From assembly GCF_017982655.1 (NCBI RefSeq), contig NZ_JABXYX010000053.1:1-49083 (forward strand): a stretch of 49,083 bases of DNA. The letters are read 5' to 3'. The stretch comes from Brasilonema sp. CT11 (GTDB lineage: Bacteria > Cyanobacteriota > Cyanobacteriia > Cyanobacteriales > Nostocaceae). The notes under the pieces are model-generated. The model made no database searches and was not told the origin of the DNA. It was given only the letters and a program-made list of their open reading frames with translations. Both the position numbers and the translations under genes were made by a program. Shown here piece after piece: positions 17,934 through 25,601 of this stretch. Position 1 is the stretch's first letter. Every line of letters begins with the position of its first letter.

Positions 17934-20702
17934 CTATTGAAGAGAAGAAGTGGAGGAAAAGTAAGTAATTAAGTAATTTATATATGCTTCCAACTCTTCA
18001 GCAATATTATCAGACAATTTGTTCGATACCATCTCTCGATTTATGAAATTAAATGCTGCTGCATAAGCACTATCGGGTAGTAACGGTGTGATCTCAACTT
18101 CACCCAGAGGTATAGGCATACCAAGGTTAAGGCTGTAGCAGAGCCAATCGATATAGTCGTCTATATTGCCGTGGAAGCGTTTTATTTTCTCCTGTGAGTC
18201 AGCAGATCCACCAGGAAAAGTTAAACTAGAGTCTGTAGCTAGAGCATAGTCAGCAGATGCTTTCACGAGTGTTTCTCGATTCCTATCTAACCATTCTGCC
18301 GCTATTTTGGAAGCTTGCATACGTTGTTCAAAACGCTCTATGGTTTTCAAACCATCTGCTACTTTCTGGTGTAATTCAGCCATTACCTTGAAATTACTTT
18401 GTATCTTGAAATTATTTGGTATATTGAAATTACTTTGTACTGTTTCACGAATTGTTTCTATTGATTTTTCACAGTCTTTAATTTTTTGAAATTCTGCATA
18501 AAAACTGCCATTGTTATTCGCTTCTGAAGAATGAGCTTCTGCTGCTTGTATTTTCTTATTAACCAATCTCTCCACTTCTTGAACCTGCTTACGGTAGTTA
18601 TCAATCTCATTAAAGAAGTTATTGAGCAAAGCTGTTTTATCCTGTTGATAAGCATCGCTTTGCTGGTAAAATTCCTTGGCGGCAGAATCGAAATCTGGTT
18701 CCAGTTCTTGCCATTTCTCCCGCACTTTAACCAGCAATCCACCCATCATTAAATTCTCATTCTTTCGCTCCCTCTGCCACTGCCGCAAGTGATCTTCCAC
18801 TCTGTCAATTAATCGCCGCAGTTCTCGATTTTCCTCACACCATTCATCAAACCGCTGCCAAGCTTCCATCAAAGCTTCATGTGCTAAATCAACCCAAGCT
18901 TCTCCTTGCTGTTCTTCTTGCCCAGTTACCAATAAGCGTCCTTCAATCAACTCATCTAAAACATCACTAATTACGTTGTCATCTCCAATGGCTAACAGTT
19001 TGGCTCTGGGTTGTCGTTGTCTGGTATCCTTTTCTGCCTCACCTGTTCGCACCAGCTTCAAAAATATTCGCTTAACCCATTCCTGCTCATGCAGGGTAAA
19101 ACTTTGATAAATTGCTTCGGCGTGACGATCCAGCGCACCAATGACGCCACCCATCACCCGATACTGCTCAACTGTTAGCTGATGTTTTTGGTTGTCTCGT
19201 TTCTCCCAAAGTTCTGTTAGGGCAAACTCTAACAGTGGCAAACATCCCTGCTCTTTACCCACATCTTGCATAATCTCTCCCAGCAACCCATCCTCAAAGT
19301 GATAACCTTGGAGGGCTGCTGGGGATGCGATCGCCTGTTCCAATTCTCCCCCTACCAACGGCGGCATATACACTGCCTGATTTTGAATCAGTTGAGTCAG
19401 CGATGGATAGCTCAAACAGGGTTCGAGAAAATCTGCCCGCATTGTGGTGACAATTGCCAACCTCTTACAAACAGAGCAATTTGTCAACAGTTCAAGAAAT
19501 TTGCGTCTCTCCTCTTCCTTGGGACAAAGAGTAAACACCTCTTCAAATTGATCCACAATTAATAAGAAACTCTCTGAACCAGGGAGACGTTCAATTACAC
19601 GATGCAAGCCATCTGGGGAATTGTGGATAAAATCATAAAGCTGTTGAATTTCTCTCGGACGCTGAAAAAATGGCTCAAAGGCTGCTCTCAATTTCGCCAA
19701 TGGCTCTATTCCTGGTTTAATTGGCTCTAAGACTCGCCAGCCATTCTTTTCCAACTGCGGAATCAAACCCGCACGCACTACGGAAGACTTACCACTTCCC
19801 GACGCGCCAATTATCGGGACAAACTGCGCCTGAGCAAGTTTTTGTAAAATGTCCTCAACAACCTTGTTACGACCAAAGAAGAATTGAGCATGCTGCTTGT
19901 CAAAAGCTTCCAAACCTCGATAAGGACACTCCTCACGCACAACCGCAGTAACCACCGGATTCTTTGGCGGATACCAAACCAGAGAAATTGACCTTCCTCC
20001 GCCCATGTATATTGGTTCTTGTCCACTGTGCTTGAGTTCGCGTGATACAAAGCTAAACAAGTCGTTGGCGTTTACTTCACCAGTCTTTTCATCAGCTCTA
20101 TCGTGAGATAATCCTTTCAGAACTGCTTGAGTAAAAATGCCTCCTTCGACATCTTCCCGTGCTCTTTCAAATTCACGAGAGGCGGTTATCAAACAGTAAT
20201 CCGTTTTGCTGTTGAAAACGGGGAAACTTGACCTGAGAAAACTTTTTTCTAGAAAAGAACCAGCATAGCAGCAGTCAAGCAGTACCACTAAACTAGTAAG
20301 CTCAGATTTGCGGATTAAATCGTTGAAGTCGTCAAAGGCGATCGCATTCTGCCCATCACCGGTACAATCAGAAGTTGCCAGATAGCCCTTTTGCTTACCT
20401 GTCAGCGTTGGTGCTTCAAATCCATGTCCAGCAAAATAAATCAGTGCTTTGTGATCTTTTGCTTTTTCCAGCAGAAACATCCTCAATACTGAACCCAGTT
20501 CCTTACCAGTTAACTTTTTGTCCGGGGCGACACGCCAGCAATTTTCACTCTCGACTAGCTTACCTGGTAACGGCTGAACTTTAAAGCGACCGTGTTCACG
20601 GAGTACCTGTGCTATGCTTTGTGCATCAGTGACAGCCTTTGGCAGCTGCTGTGTGAAATTCTTATAGTTAGCAATGCCAATCACTAAGGCGTATCCATCC
20701 AT
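17934..20702 (-). CDS. Caspase (metacaspase)-nSTAND1 NTPase fusion protein
   Basis: The 922-residue protein joins a caspase-fold peptidase (about 1-245) to an nSTAND1-type P-loop ATPase (about 258-640). Catalytic His93 lies in YFAGHGF and catalytic Cys145 in LLDCCYAGSF, so the peptidase looks active. The linker CPYRGLEAFDKQHAQFFFGR (259-278) is the hallmark preceding nSTAND1. Walker A is GASGSGKSS (299-307) and Walker B/sensor is LLIVDQFEEVF (380-390). Instead of WD40 or TPR repeats, the C-terminus is a charged coiled-coil region (about 640-820) and a helical end with FHGNIDDYIDWLCYSLNLG. Proteins of this design are proposed signal-activated proteases in conflict or programmed-cell-death systems. 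It is divergent, with 76 bp between starts, from the Trypco1-like gene at 20779. Confidence 0.92.
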   Translation of the reverse strand: MDGYALVIGIANYKNFTQQLPKAVTDAQSIAQVLREHGRFKVQPLPGKLVESENCWRVAPDKKLTGKELGSVLRMFLLEKAKDHKALIYFAGHGFEAPTLTGKQKGYLATSDCTGDGQNAIAFDDFNDLIRKSELTSLVVLLDCCYAGSFLEKSFLRSSFPVFNSKTDYCLITASREFERAREDVEGGIFTQAVLKGLSHDRADEKTGEVNANDLFSFVSRELKHSGQEPIYMGGGRSISLVWYPPKNPVVTAVVREECPYRGLEAFDKQHAQFFFGRNKVVEDILQKLAQAQFVPIIGASGSGKSSVVRAGLIPQLEKNGWRVLEPIKPGIEPLAKLRAAFEPFFQRPREIQQLYDFIHNSPDGLHRVIERLPGSESFLLIVDQFEEVFTLCPKEEERRKFLELLTNCSVCKRLAIVTTMRADFLEPCLSYPSLTQLIQNQAVYMPPLVGGELEQAIASPAALQGYHFEDGLLGEIMQDVGKEQGCLPLLEFALTELWEKRDNQKHQLTVEQYRVMGGVIGALDRHAEAIYQSFTLHEQEWVKRIFLKLVRTGEAEKDTRQRQPRAKLLAIGDDNVISDVLDELIEGRLLVTGQEEQQGEAWVDLAHEALMEAWQRFDEWCEENRELRRLIDRVEDHLRQWQRERKNENLMMGGLLVKVREKWQELEPDFDSAAKEFYQQSDAYQQDKTALLNNFFNEIDNYRKQVQEVERLVNKKIQAAEAHSSEANNNGSFYAEFQKIKDCEKSIETIRETVQSNFNIPNNFKIQSNFKVMAELHQKVADGLKTIERFEQRMQASKIAAEWLDRNRETLVKASADYALATDSSLTFPGGSADSQEKIKRFHGNIDDYIDWLCYSLNLGMPIPLGEVEITPLLPDSAYAAAFNFINREMVSNKLSDNIAEELEAYINYLITYFSSTSSLQ

Positions 20703-20778
20703 ATTGTTCTAGTAGGCATATGGGCATTTTAATAGTATTCTAACTAACATAGTAATCTGCAATAACTAGAGGCTACCA
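20703..20778. promoter_or_regulatory. Shared divergent promoter region of the caspase-NTPase / Trypco1 pair
   Basis: Only 76 bp separate the two divergent start codons, so both promoters must lie here or overlap the coding starts. The sequence is AT-rich. A GAGG element precedes the ATG of the plus-strand gene by 6 nt. I could not assign -10/-35 boxes or an operator. The tight arrangement suggests co-regulation of the two genes. Confidence 0.45.
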
Positions 20779-21144
20779 ATGTCAGAAGTACAACGCCTGA
20801 TAATTAAAGATGACGGTGAAGAGTACGAGCTTTATATTCAGTCAAAAACCGTCGCTGAGGTGCCAGAAATAAACGACGAGGAAGAAGTTTACCGTGGTAT
20901 TGGCGATATTCTGCCTACAGTTAACATTCAAGAATTTCACGCCAAGCTTCGTGGTTATACTAAGTTGGCTCTTGGGGCATTCAGCAACTTACCTGAAGCT
21001 GAAGAAGTCACAATCAAATTTGGCATCAAGCTAGGTAGCAAAGTTGGTATTCCTATCTTGGTGGAAGGCTCTAGCGAAGGCAATTTTGAAATTGAAGTCA
21101 AATGTAAATTTCCTGAAAATAATAAAAATTCTAGCAGCAGTTGA
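20779..21144 (+). CDS. Trypco1-like (CU044_2847 family) protein
   Basis: This 121-residue acidic protein fits the pattern I recall for the trypsin-co-occurring domain 1 / CU044_2847 family: an N-terminal beta strand pair (RLIIKDDGEEYELYIQ), a central helical segment (FHAKLRGYTKLALGAFSNLP), then the diagnostic EEVTIKFGIKLGSKVGI and a final strand (EGNFEIEVKCKF). These domains are found next to, or fused to, trypsin-like or caspase peptidases and STAND NTPases in proposed bacterial conflict systems; the biochemical role is unknown. The position immediately divergent to a caspase-nSTAND1 gene matches that association. The C-terminal Asn/Ser-rich tail is probably disordered. Confidence 0.75.
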   Translation: MSEVQRLIIKDDGEEYELYIQSKTVAEVPEINDEEEVYRGIGDILPTVNIQEFHAKLRGYTKLALGAFSNLPEAEEVTIKFGIKLGSKVGIPILVEGSSEGNFEIEVKCKFPENNKNSSSS

Positions 21145-21811
21145 GTAGCAAGCTTTATTACGTATCTCGGTTCACCTCACAAAACTCAAAAAATCGAGTC
21201 TATGTCGGTGGTGTGCAGTTGTGGATACCTTGTTATCGTCAGGCTAATCCTCGACAAAAATTGCTTAATAACTGTAGAGTGGGCACTCGACACAACCTAA
21301 AAAGGGTTTGAGCGCAGGGTTGGCGGTGTCCACCCGAAAAAATGCTGCTACATAGCTCATTTATATCTTGGTATTTTGTGATATATCTCACATCAAATTA
21401 GTGAAGCGATAGATATAATAAGAAGTATATATAAATCACATCAGAATCATATATAGCTTAGGTATGAGCTAAACGATTTTTCTGGGCAAAAAAACTACAC
21501 CTCAAGGTGGTATGTGGTTTTTGCCGAGGTCGTTTACATTCAAAATATGAAACGACAATAACAAATTTAAGATTTCAATCAGTATAAAAGCTTTCTTTAT
21601 AATTTTTTTATAGTATTGTATTAGGGTGAACAGTTTTTCACAGTACGGTCAGTTTAAATAAAAATGATATACGGTGTTTACAAAAGTCAATCTTCCGTGT
21701 ATACATATATTTGGAATTGCCATGATTCTGTTTCAAAAGCTAGGTAAATAGATTTTATGGACAGCCAAAAACCCGTAACCAAACCATTCAAATTTAAAGG
21801 TGAACTTAGCT
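21145..21811. other. Intergenic region, AT-rich
   Basis: About 667 bp without a supportable gene. A small hairpin (GGG-TGG / CCA-CCC with one bulged T) lies near 21323-21341. A longer imperfect hairpin runs from ggcaaaaaaactacacc (about 21485) to gtggtttttgcc (about 21518). Direct AT-rich stretches (21370-21450 and 21590-21720) could include the promoter of the following gene. No riboswitch or non-coding RNA family was recognised. Confidence 0.4.
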
Positions 21812-22183
21812 ATGACTGCTCTCAAAACTCCAAATCGTGGTCAACGTATTTTCTTCCCTGGTTTTGTTCATTCTGAGTTGCAAGCTCATCAAACACTCAA
21901 TCCAAATCAAATAGCTCAACCGAAAGTTGATTTACTTCAACCATTGCGTCGTAAGCTTGATTCTTTAGAAATTAAAAATCCGAAATTGGCGAAGTTTCTT
22001 GCAAGAATGATCCCCGCTCAATGTCCTTTTGAGCGAGATATCCTGCTGTTTGGTCGCAAAATTGCCCACATTCCCCCAATGTGCAAGATAAATCCGCTGT
22101 ACGACGAACTTGTGGGATTACGTTTTCGTGCTTTGTGTTATTTGGCTGATGTTTGCGGCGAGGATATTCAATCTTACTGTTAA
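21812..22183 (+). CDS. Mo-dependent nitrogenase C-terminal domain protein (orphan)
   Basis: The 123-residue protein matches the small cyanobacterial Mo-nitro_C family: a low-complexity N-terminus (about 1-40) followed by LLQPLRRKLDSLEIKNPKLA, IPAQCPFERDILLFGRKIAH, IPPMCKINPLYDELVGLRFR and ALCYLADVCGEDI, with four conserved-looking Cys. I chose ATG 21812 rather than the upstream in-frame GTG at 21800 because AAAGGTGA (about 21796-21803) forms a Shine-Dalgarno sequence about 8 nt before it. The domain name derives from similarity to a part of nitrogenase-related proteins; no nif genes are nearby and a role in nitrogen fixation is not shown. Such copies are often multiple in Nostocales genomes. 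Confidence 0.85.
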   Translation: MTALKTPNRGQRIFFPGFVHSELQAHQTLNPNQIAQPKVDLLQPLRRKLDSLEIKNPKLAKFLARMIPAQCPFERDILLFGRKIAHIPPMCKINPLYDELVGLRFRALCYLADVCGEDIQSYC

Positions 22184-22211
22184 ACTGTGAAAAAATCACT
22201 TATGTAAGGTC

Positions 22212-22545
22212 ACAGCTTGGCTCGCAGTGCAAGTTTCATCTTATATATGATCGATGTCTTTGCGTCAGCTTGCTCCTCCGTTATAATGATTGCATTCTCA
22301 CACGACTTGTACACCGTCAGATAAACTCACACCAACGACGATTAATGTCTGCCAGTGCCAATCGTGAGATTATTGCTAACCATAGAGCACAACAGTACTG
22401 AACCATCTCCAATAGTTGAGTTATCTCCCGCCTCCAAAGAACCGTGAAAGACGATCTTATGATCTTCTCACACCCTCAAGAGCACGGAAAGTAACGCGGT
22501 TTTCTATTCTCAATTTTGCCAATGATAATTGATGAACCTTCACCA
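22212..22545 (-). pseudogene. Decayed paralogue of the gamma-CA-like beta-helix gene
   Basis: The plus-strand text from about 22212 to 22545 aligns by eye with about 24173-24530, that is with the last 110 or so codons of the intact gene at 24216-25367 plus its downstream flank (both contain agcttggctcg followed by a drifted stretch and then gcttgctcct). Read on the minus strand, broken pieces such as EGSSIIIG, NRVTFRALEG and HGSLEAGDNSTIGDGSVL correspond to EGSPIIIG, DRVTFHALKG and HGPLEVGDNLTIGDDAVL in the intact protein. Frameshifts, stops and a deletion of roughly 35 nt separate these pieces. The metal-ligand His of the FHAL motif is Arg here. The upstream (5') half of the gene is missing. 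Confidence 0.85.
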
Positions 22546-22676
22546 GGCTCAACAAGTCATACCATGTTGGATTTTAGATTTACCGATTGTGAAAGAGTTA
22601 CTGGTAATCGCTTAATGCGTTTTATCTGTCCCAATCATTTTTGTAATAGGTTTCAACTGGGTTGCTTTGTTGAGCC
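22546..22676. repeat. 131-bp segment with 10-bp perfect terminal inverted repeats
   Basis: GGCTCAACAA (22546-22555) and TTGTTGAGCC (22667-22676) are perfect inverted repeats bounding 131 bp without an ORF. The left end falls exactly where homology of the neighbouring pseudogene to its intact paralogue stops, so an insertion of a MITE-like element could have truncated that copy. No target-site duplication is evident. The element family is not recognised. Confidence 0.5.
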
Positions 22677-22741
22677 AAGGTTATAACTTTCCATGAAGTG
22701 ATAGCTTCTTTCAATATCACCTTGGCTGAAGGGAACAAACA

Positions 22742-23026
22742 ATGGAGATTAACGTAGAACATCAACCGAGCATTGAGCAGCTTAACAAGCTGGGTGTGTT
22801 CAAATGGGGGATTTGGACAAAGGAAGTTTCAAAATTCCCTTGGACTTATAACACTCAAGAAACATGCTATTTTTTAGAAGGTGATGTCATCGTTACACCT
22901 GAGGGCGGCGAATTAGTGCAGATGGGTAAAGGTGATTTGGTGACTTTTCCGGCTGGAATGTCCTGCACTTGGGATATTAGAAGCGATGTCAAGAAACATT
23001 ATTGTCAAGATTCGTCAGTCATTTAG
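22742..23026 (+). CDS. Cupin domain protein (Cupin_3/DUF861-like)
   Basis: The 94-residue single-cupin protein shows the compact DUF861-type fold: FKWGIWTKEVSKFPWTY, then ETCYFLEGDVIVTPEGGE (cupin motif 1 variant, with Glu and Cys in place of the usual His pair), and MGKGDLVTFPAGMSCTWDI (motif 2). Related proteins include EutQ-like and (S)-ureidoglycine-type cupins, but metal binding here is uncertain because the His ligands are largely absent. It lies 96 bp before the creatininase-family gene on the same strand, so they may be one transcription unit. Confidence 0.85.
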   Translation: MEINVEHQPSIEQLNKLGVFKWGIWTKEVSKFPWTYNTQETCYFLEGDVIVTPEGGELVQMGKGDLVTFPAGMSCTWDIRSDVKKHYCQDSSVI

Positions 23027-23122
23027 GAATTATTGAATTAAGAGTATTTCCAGAATTCCTAATTCAGCATTTAATAATCTATCCTTAAAAAGGTGCAACC
23101 TTAATAAGGACGTGGAAGAAAA

Positions 23123-23869
23123 ATGTTATTGCATTTAAGCACCTGGCAGGAAGTCGAGGCTTATCTCCAACAGTCTAGGGGTATTATTTTCCCTATTGGT
23201 TCCACAGAACAACACGGACCGACAGGATTAATTGGGACAGATGCGATTTGTGCGGAGGCGATCGCCCGTGGTGTGGGTGAAGCGACTCAAGCAATAGTAG
23301 GTCCGACAATTAATGTGGGCATGGCATTACACCATACTGCTTTTCCTGGTAGTATAAGTCTGCGTCCCAGTACGATGATTCTAGTGCTGCGGGACTACAT
23401 CACCTGTTTAGCTAAAGCTGGTTTTACAAAATTTTACTTTATCAACGGACACGGCGGTAATATAGCCACCCTCAAGGCTGCTTTTTCTGAAATATACGCC
23501 CACTTGGAAGATATACAAATTCCCAACGCGCAACGAGTCCAATGCCAAGTTGGTAACTGGTTTATGTGCGGTTCAGTTTACAAGTTGGCAAAGGAATTAT
23601 ATGGGGATCAAGAAGGTTCTCATGCAACACCAAGCGAAGTTGCAGTGACTCAATTTGTGTATCCAGAAGCGATAAAGCAAGCACCTCTTTCTCAAGAAGT
23701 TGGTACTGGACACAGAATTTATGGTGCTGCTGACTTCCGCCAGAAATATCCTGATGGCAGAATGGGTTCAAATCCGGCTTTGGCGACACCTGAACATGGG
23801 AAGCAGTTTTATGAGTTGGCGGTGAAAGAACTCAGCAACTGGTATCTGGAGTTTTTAAACGCGGATTGA
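23123..23869 (+). CDS. Creatininase family amidohydrolase
   Basis: The 248-residue protein has the creatininase metal-site pattern: PIGSTEQHGPTGLIGTD (Glu29, His31, Asp40), FINGHGGN (His110) and a C-terminal EGSHATPSEVAVT segment (His167, Glu172). The family hydrolyses cyclic or linear amide bonds in a dinuclear metal site and includes creatininase, mycofactocin MftE and the riboflavin/F420-pathway ArfB. No mycofactocin or F420 genes are near, so the substrate is unknown. GGA and GGAAG stretches precede the ATG. The neighbouring upstream cupin may handle the same metabolite. Confidence 0.9.
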   Translation: MLLHLSTWQEVEAYLQQSRGIIFPIGSTEQHGPTGLIGTDAICAEAIARGVGEATQAIVGPTINVGMALHHTAFPGSISLRPSTMILVLRDYITCLAKAGFTKFYFINGHGGNIATLKAAFSEIYAHLEDIQIPNAQRVQCQVGNWFMCGSVYKLAKELYGDQEGSHATPSEVAVTQFVYPEAIKQAPLSQEVGTGHRIYGAADFRQKYPDGRMGSNPALATPEHGKQFYELAVKELSNWYLEFLNAD

Positions 23870-23881
23870 ACAATGATAGGA

Positions 23882-23952
23882 CTTGATCCCCTAACCTTCT
23901 TAAAGAGGCTTTTAAGATTCCCCCCTTTTTTAAGGCTTGCTGGGGGATCAAG
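23882..23952. repeat. 71-bp palindromic element
   Basis: CTTGATCCCC (23882-23891) and GGGGATCAAG (23943-23952) are perfect 10-bp terminal inverted repeats, with a second inner palindrome (ttaaagaggcttttaa). It begins 12 bp after the creatininase-family stop codon and could also serve as a terminator. It resembles the common cyanobacterial 'gatccccctaa..' palindromes. The remaining gap to 24215 holds a C-rich low-complexity repeat (about 24060-24100) and no gene. Confidence 0.65.
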
Positions 23953-24215
23953 ATTTTATAGCGCTTTTCAATTGACTGAAATACATATCTGGTGTATAGT
24001 AGTGTCCTGGTAATTAGTTGTGATTACCAAATATGTACAAATATGTACAAAAACCGGGAAATCCTCTTTCCCCCTGCCCCCTGCGCTCTGCTCCCTGCCG
24101 TCTTAATGATAAGTCTTTCACCGGACATGATATGAGGTGGACATTGCAATGCCCACCCTCCTTAAATGTAGAGCAAGTAGCTTGGCTCGTCTACAAGTTA
24201 AATCTTCTATGTAAT

Positions 24216-25367
24216 TCATTTCAAGGCGTCTGCTTGCTCCTGCTTCGTGATAACTGCATTATCTGGGACTTGTACACCATCACGTAGAGTCACATCAACA
24301 ACCAATGCCCCAGTTCCAATCGTCACATTATTGCCAACCTTAGAGCGAAATAGTACTGCATCATCTCCAATAGTCAGGTTATCTCCTACCTCTAAAGGAC
24401 CATGAATAACAATATTATCATTTGTGTCTAGGTTGTTGCCGATACGAATGCTAGTACCCTTAAGGGCATGGAAGGTAACACGGTCTTGAATCTTAGCACT
24501 ATCGCCGATAATAATTGGTGAACCTTCATCAGCACGAATTGAGGTGCGCCGTCCAACAATACTATTGTTTCCTATGCGCACGTCGCCAACAATGCGAGCA
24601 AATTCTTCAAGCCGTATGTTTTTACCAAGAGTGGGCTGAACAGGCTGAGGATTCCAAGAAGTTCTTGGTGCAGGGGTGACTCCAGTTACAGCGTCGTATC
24701 CCTGTTGTTTATAAAGTTCGCTGTAGTTTTCGGCAAACTCCTCATTGACTTCCAACACACCTTTTTGGAATTTTGAATTCGCCTCTGTCTTTAAAGGGAG
24801 CGCATCTGCTTGCGCTTGCGTCGTAATAACTGCCCCGATTGGCACTAAGCGGTCTTTGCCGATACGCACATTAGATAGTTTTGCACCATGTAATACAAAA
24901 GCACCATCCTCTAACACCACGTTATTGAGATCGGCAAGGAAACCTATGAAGGTGAAGTTGCCAATTTTTGAGTTCTTAATCTTTGCTTGATGGGCAATGC
25001 TCACTTGTTTACCGGTACTACTTGAGAGTTTACCGCACTTTGATGCAGGAGCTTGTTGGTTACGCAACGCCAAGAATAAAATATTGTCTTGCAGGTTGGT
25101 TTCACTGTTAATGCAAATACGGGTATCAGGATCGGCTTGCAGAGTCGTATTGCTAGCAATAAAAACTTTCTGTCCTACCGAAACATCACCAAATAGTTCG
25201 ACCAAGGGACTAATAAAGCTAGAGTTGACCACGACATTGAACGGTCGAAACAGGCTAAACAAGTTGCTTTTTTCCGCAGAGATAACAACTTCCCCCAAAG
25301 TGAGAACAAATAAGAGAATGCCTATGATTATAGGCATCTGAAATTTCTTACTAAATGTCCTATGCAT
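24216..25367 (-). CDS. Secreted two-domain left-handed beta-helix protein, gamma-carbonic-anhydrase-like
   Basis: The 383-residue protein has an N-terminal signal or anchor helix (about 11-30) and two hexapeptide beta-helix domains (about 50-190 and 247-383) joined by a linker with NWx-like Pro-rich text (about 230-246). Each ends with the same AVIT(T/K)Q(A/E)QADAL segment, indicating internal duplication. Domain 2 resembles CcmM/Cam gamma-CA: Arg278, Asp280, Glu281, Gln293, Asp295 and His300 (FHAL) and His322 (IHGP), but Asp317 replaces the ligand equivalent to Cam His117. Domain 1 keeps a His at that position (AHQA, His126) but lacks the other two. It could be an extracytoplasmic carbonic anhydrase or a non-catalytic scaffold. 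A degraded copy lies at 22212-22545. Confidence 0.85.
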   Translation of the reverse strand: MHRTFSKKFQMPIIIGILLFVLTLGEVVISAEKSNLFSLFRPFNVVVNSSFISPLVELFGDVSVGQKVFIASNTTLQADPDTRICINSETNLQDNILFLALRNQQAPASKCGKLSSSTGKQVSIAHQAKIKNSKIGNFTFIGFLADLNNVVLEDGAFVLHGAKLSNVRIGKDRLVPIGAVITTQAQADALPLKTEANSKFQKGVLEVNEEFAENYSELYKQQGYDAVTGVTPAPRTSWNPQPVQPTLGKNIRLEEFARIVGDVRIGNNSIVGRRTSIRADEGSPIIIGDSAKIQDRVTFHALKGTSIRIGNNLDTNDNIVIHGPLEVGDNLTIGDDAVLFRSKVGNNVTIGTGALVVDVTLRDGVQVPDNAVITKQEQADALK

Positions 25368-25601
25368 AAGTAATATTACTCATCAACTTTGGTTTAAGAA
25401 TAGTCGTAATTTTTATTTTTTTGAATCCGTCTTCTGAACGAAGACAAACAATAAAAGTTATAGTATTATATCAACCTAGTTAAAAGCACTTTAATGAACC
25501 AATACGGTTTAGTTAAGGATTAAGTAATTTTCCGGTCATAATATTACAATCTTTTCAGGATGGGCGTCTTGCCCATCCAACAAGCGATATTCTTGAGTTA
25601 A

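Noticed and set aside
22153-22401. 82-codon plus-strand ORF overlapping the Mo-nitro_C 3' end
   Set aside because: Most of it is antisense to the decayed beta-helix gene.
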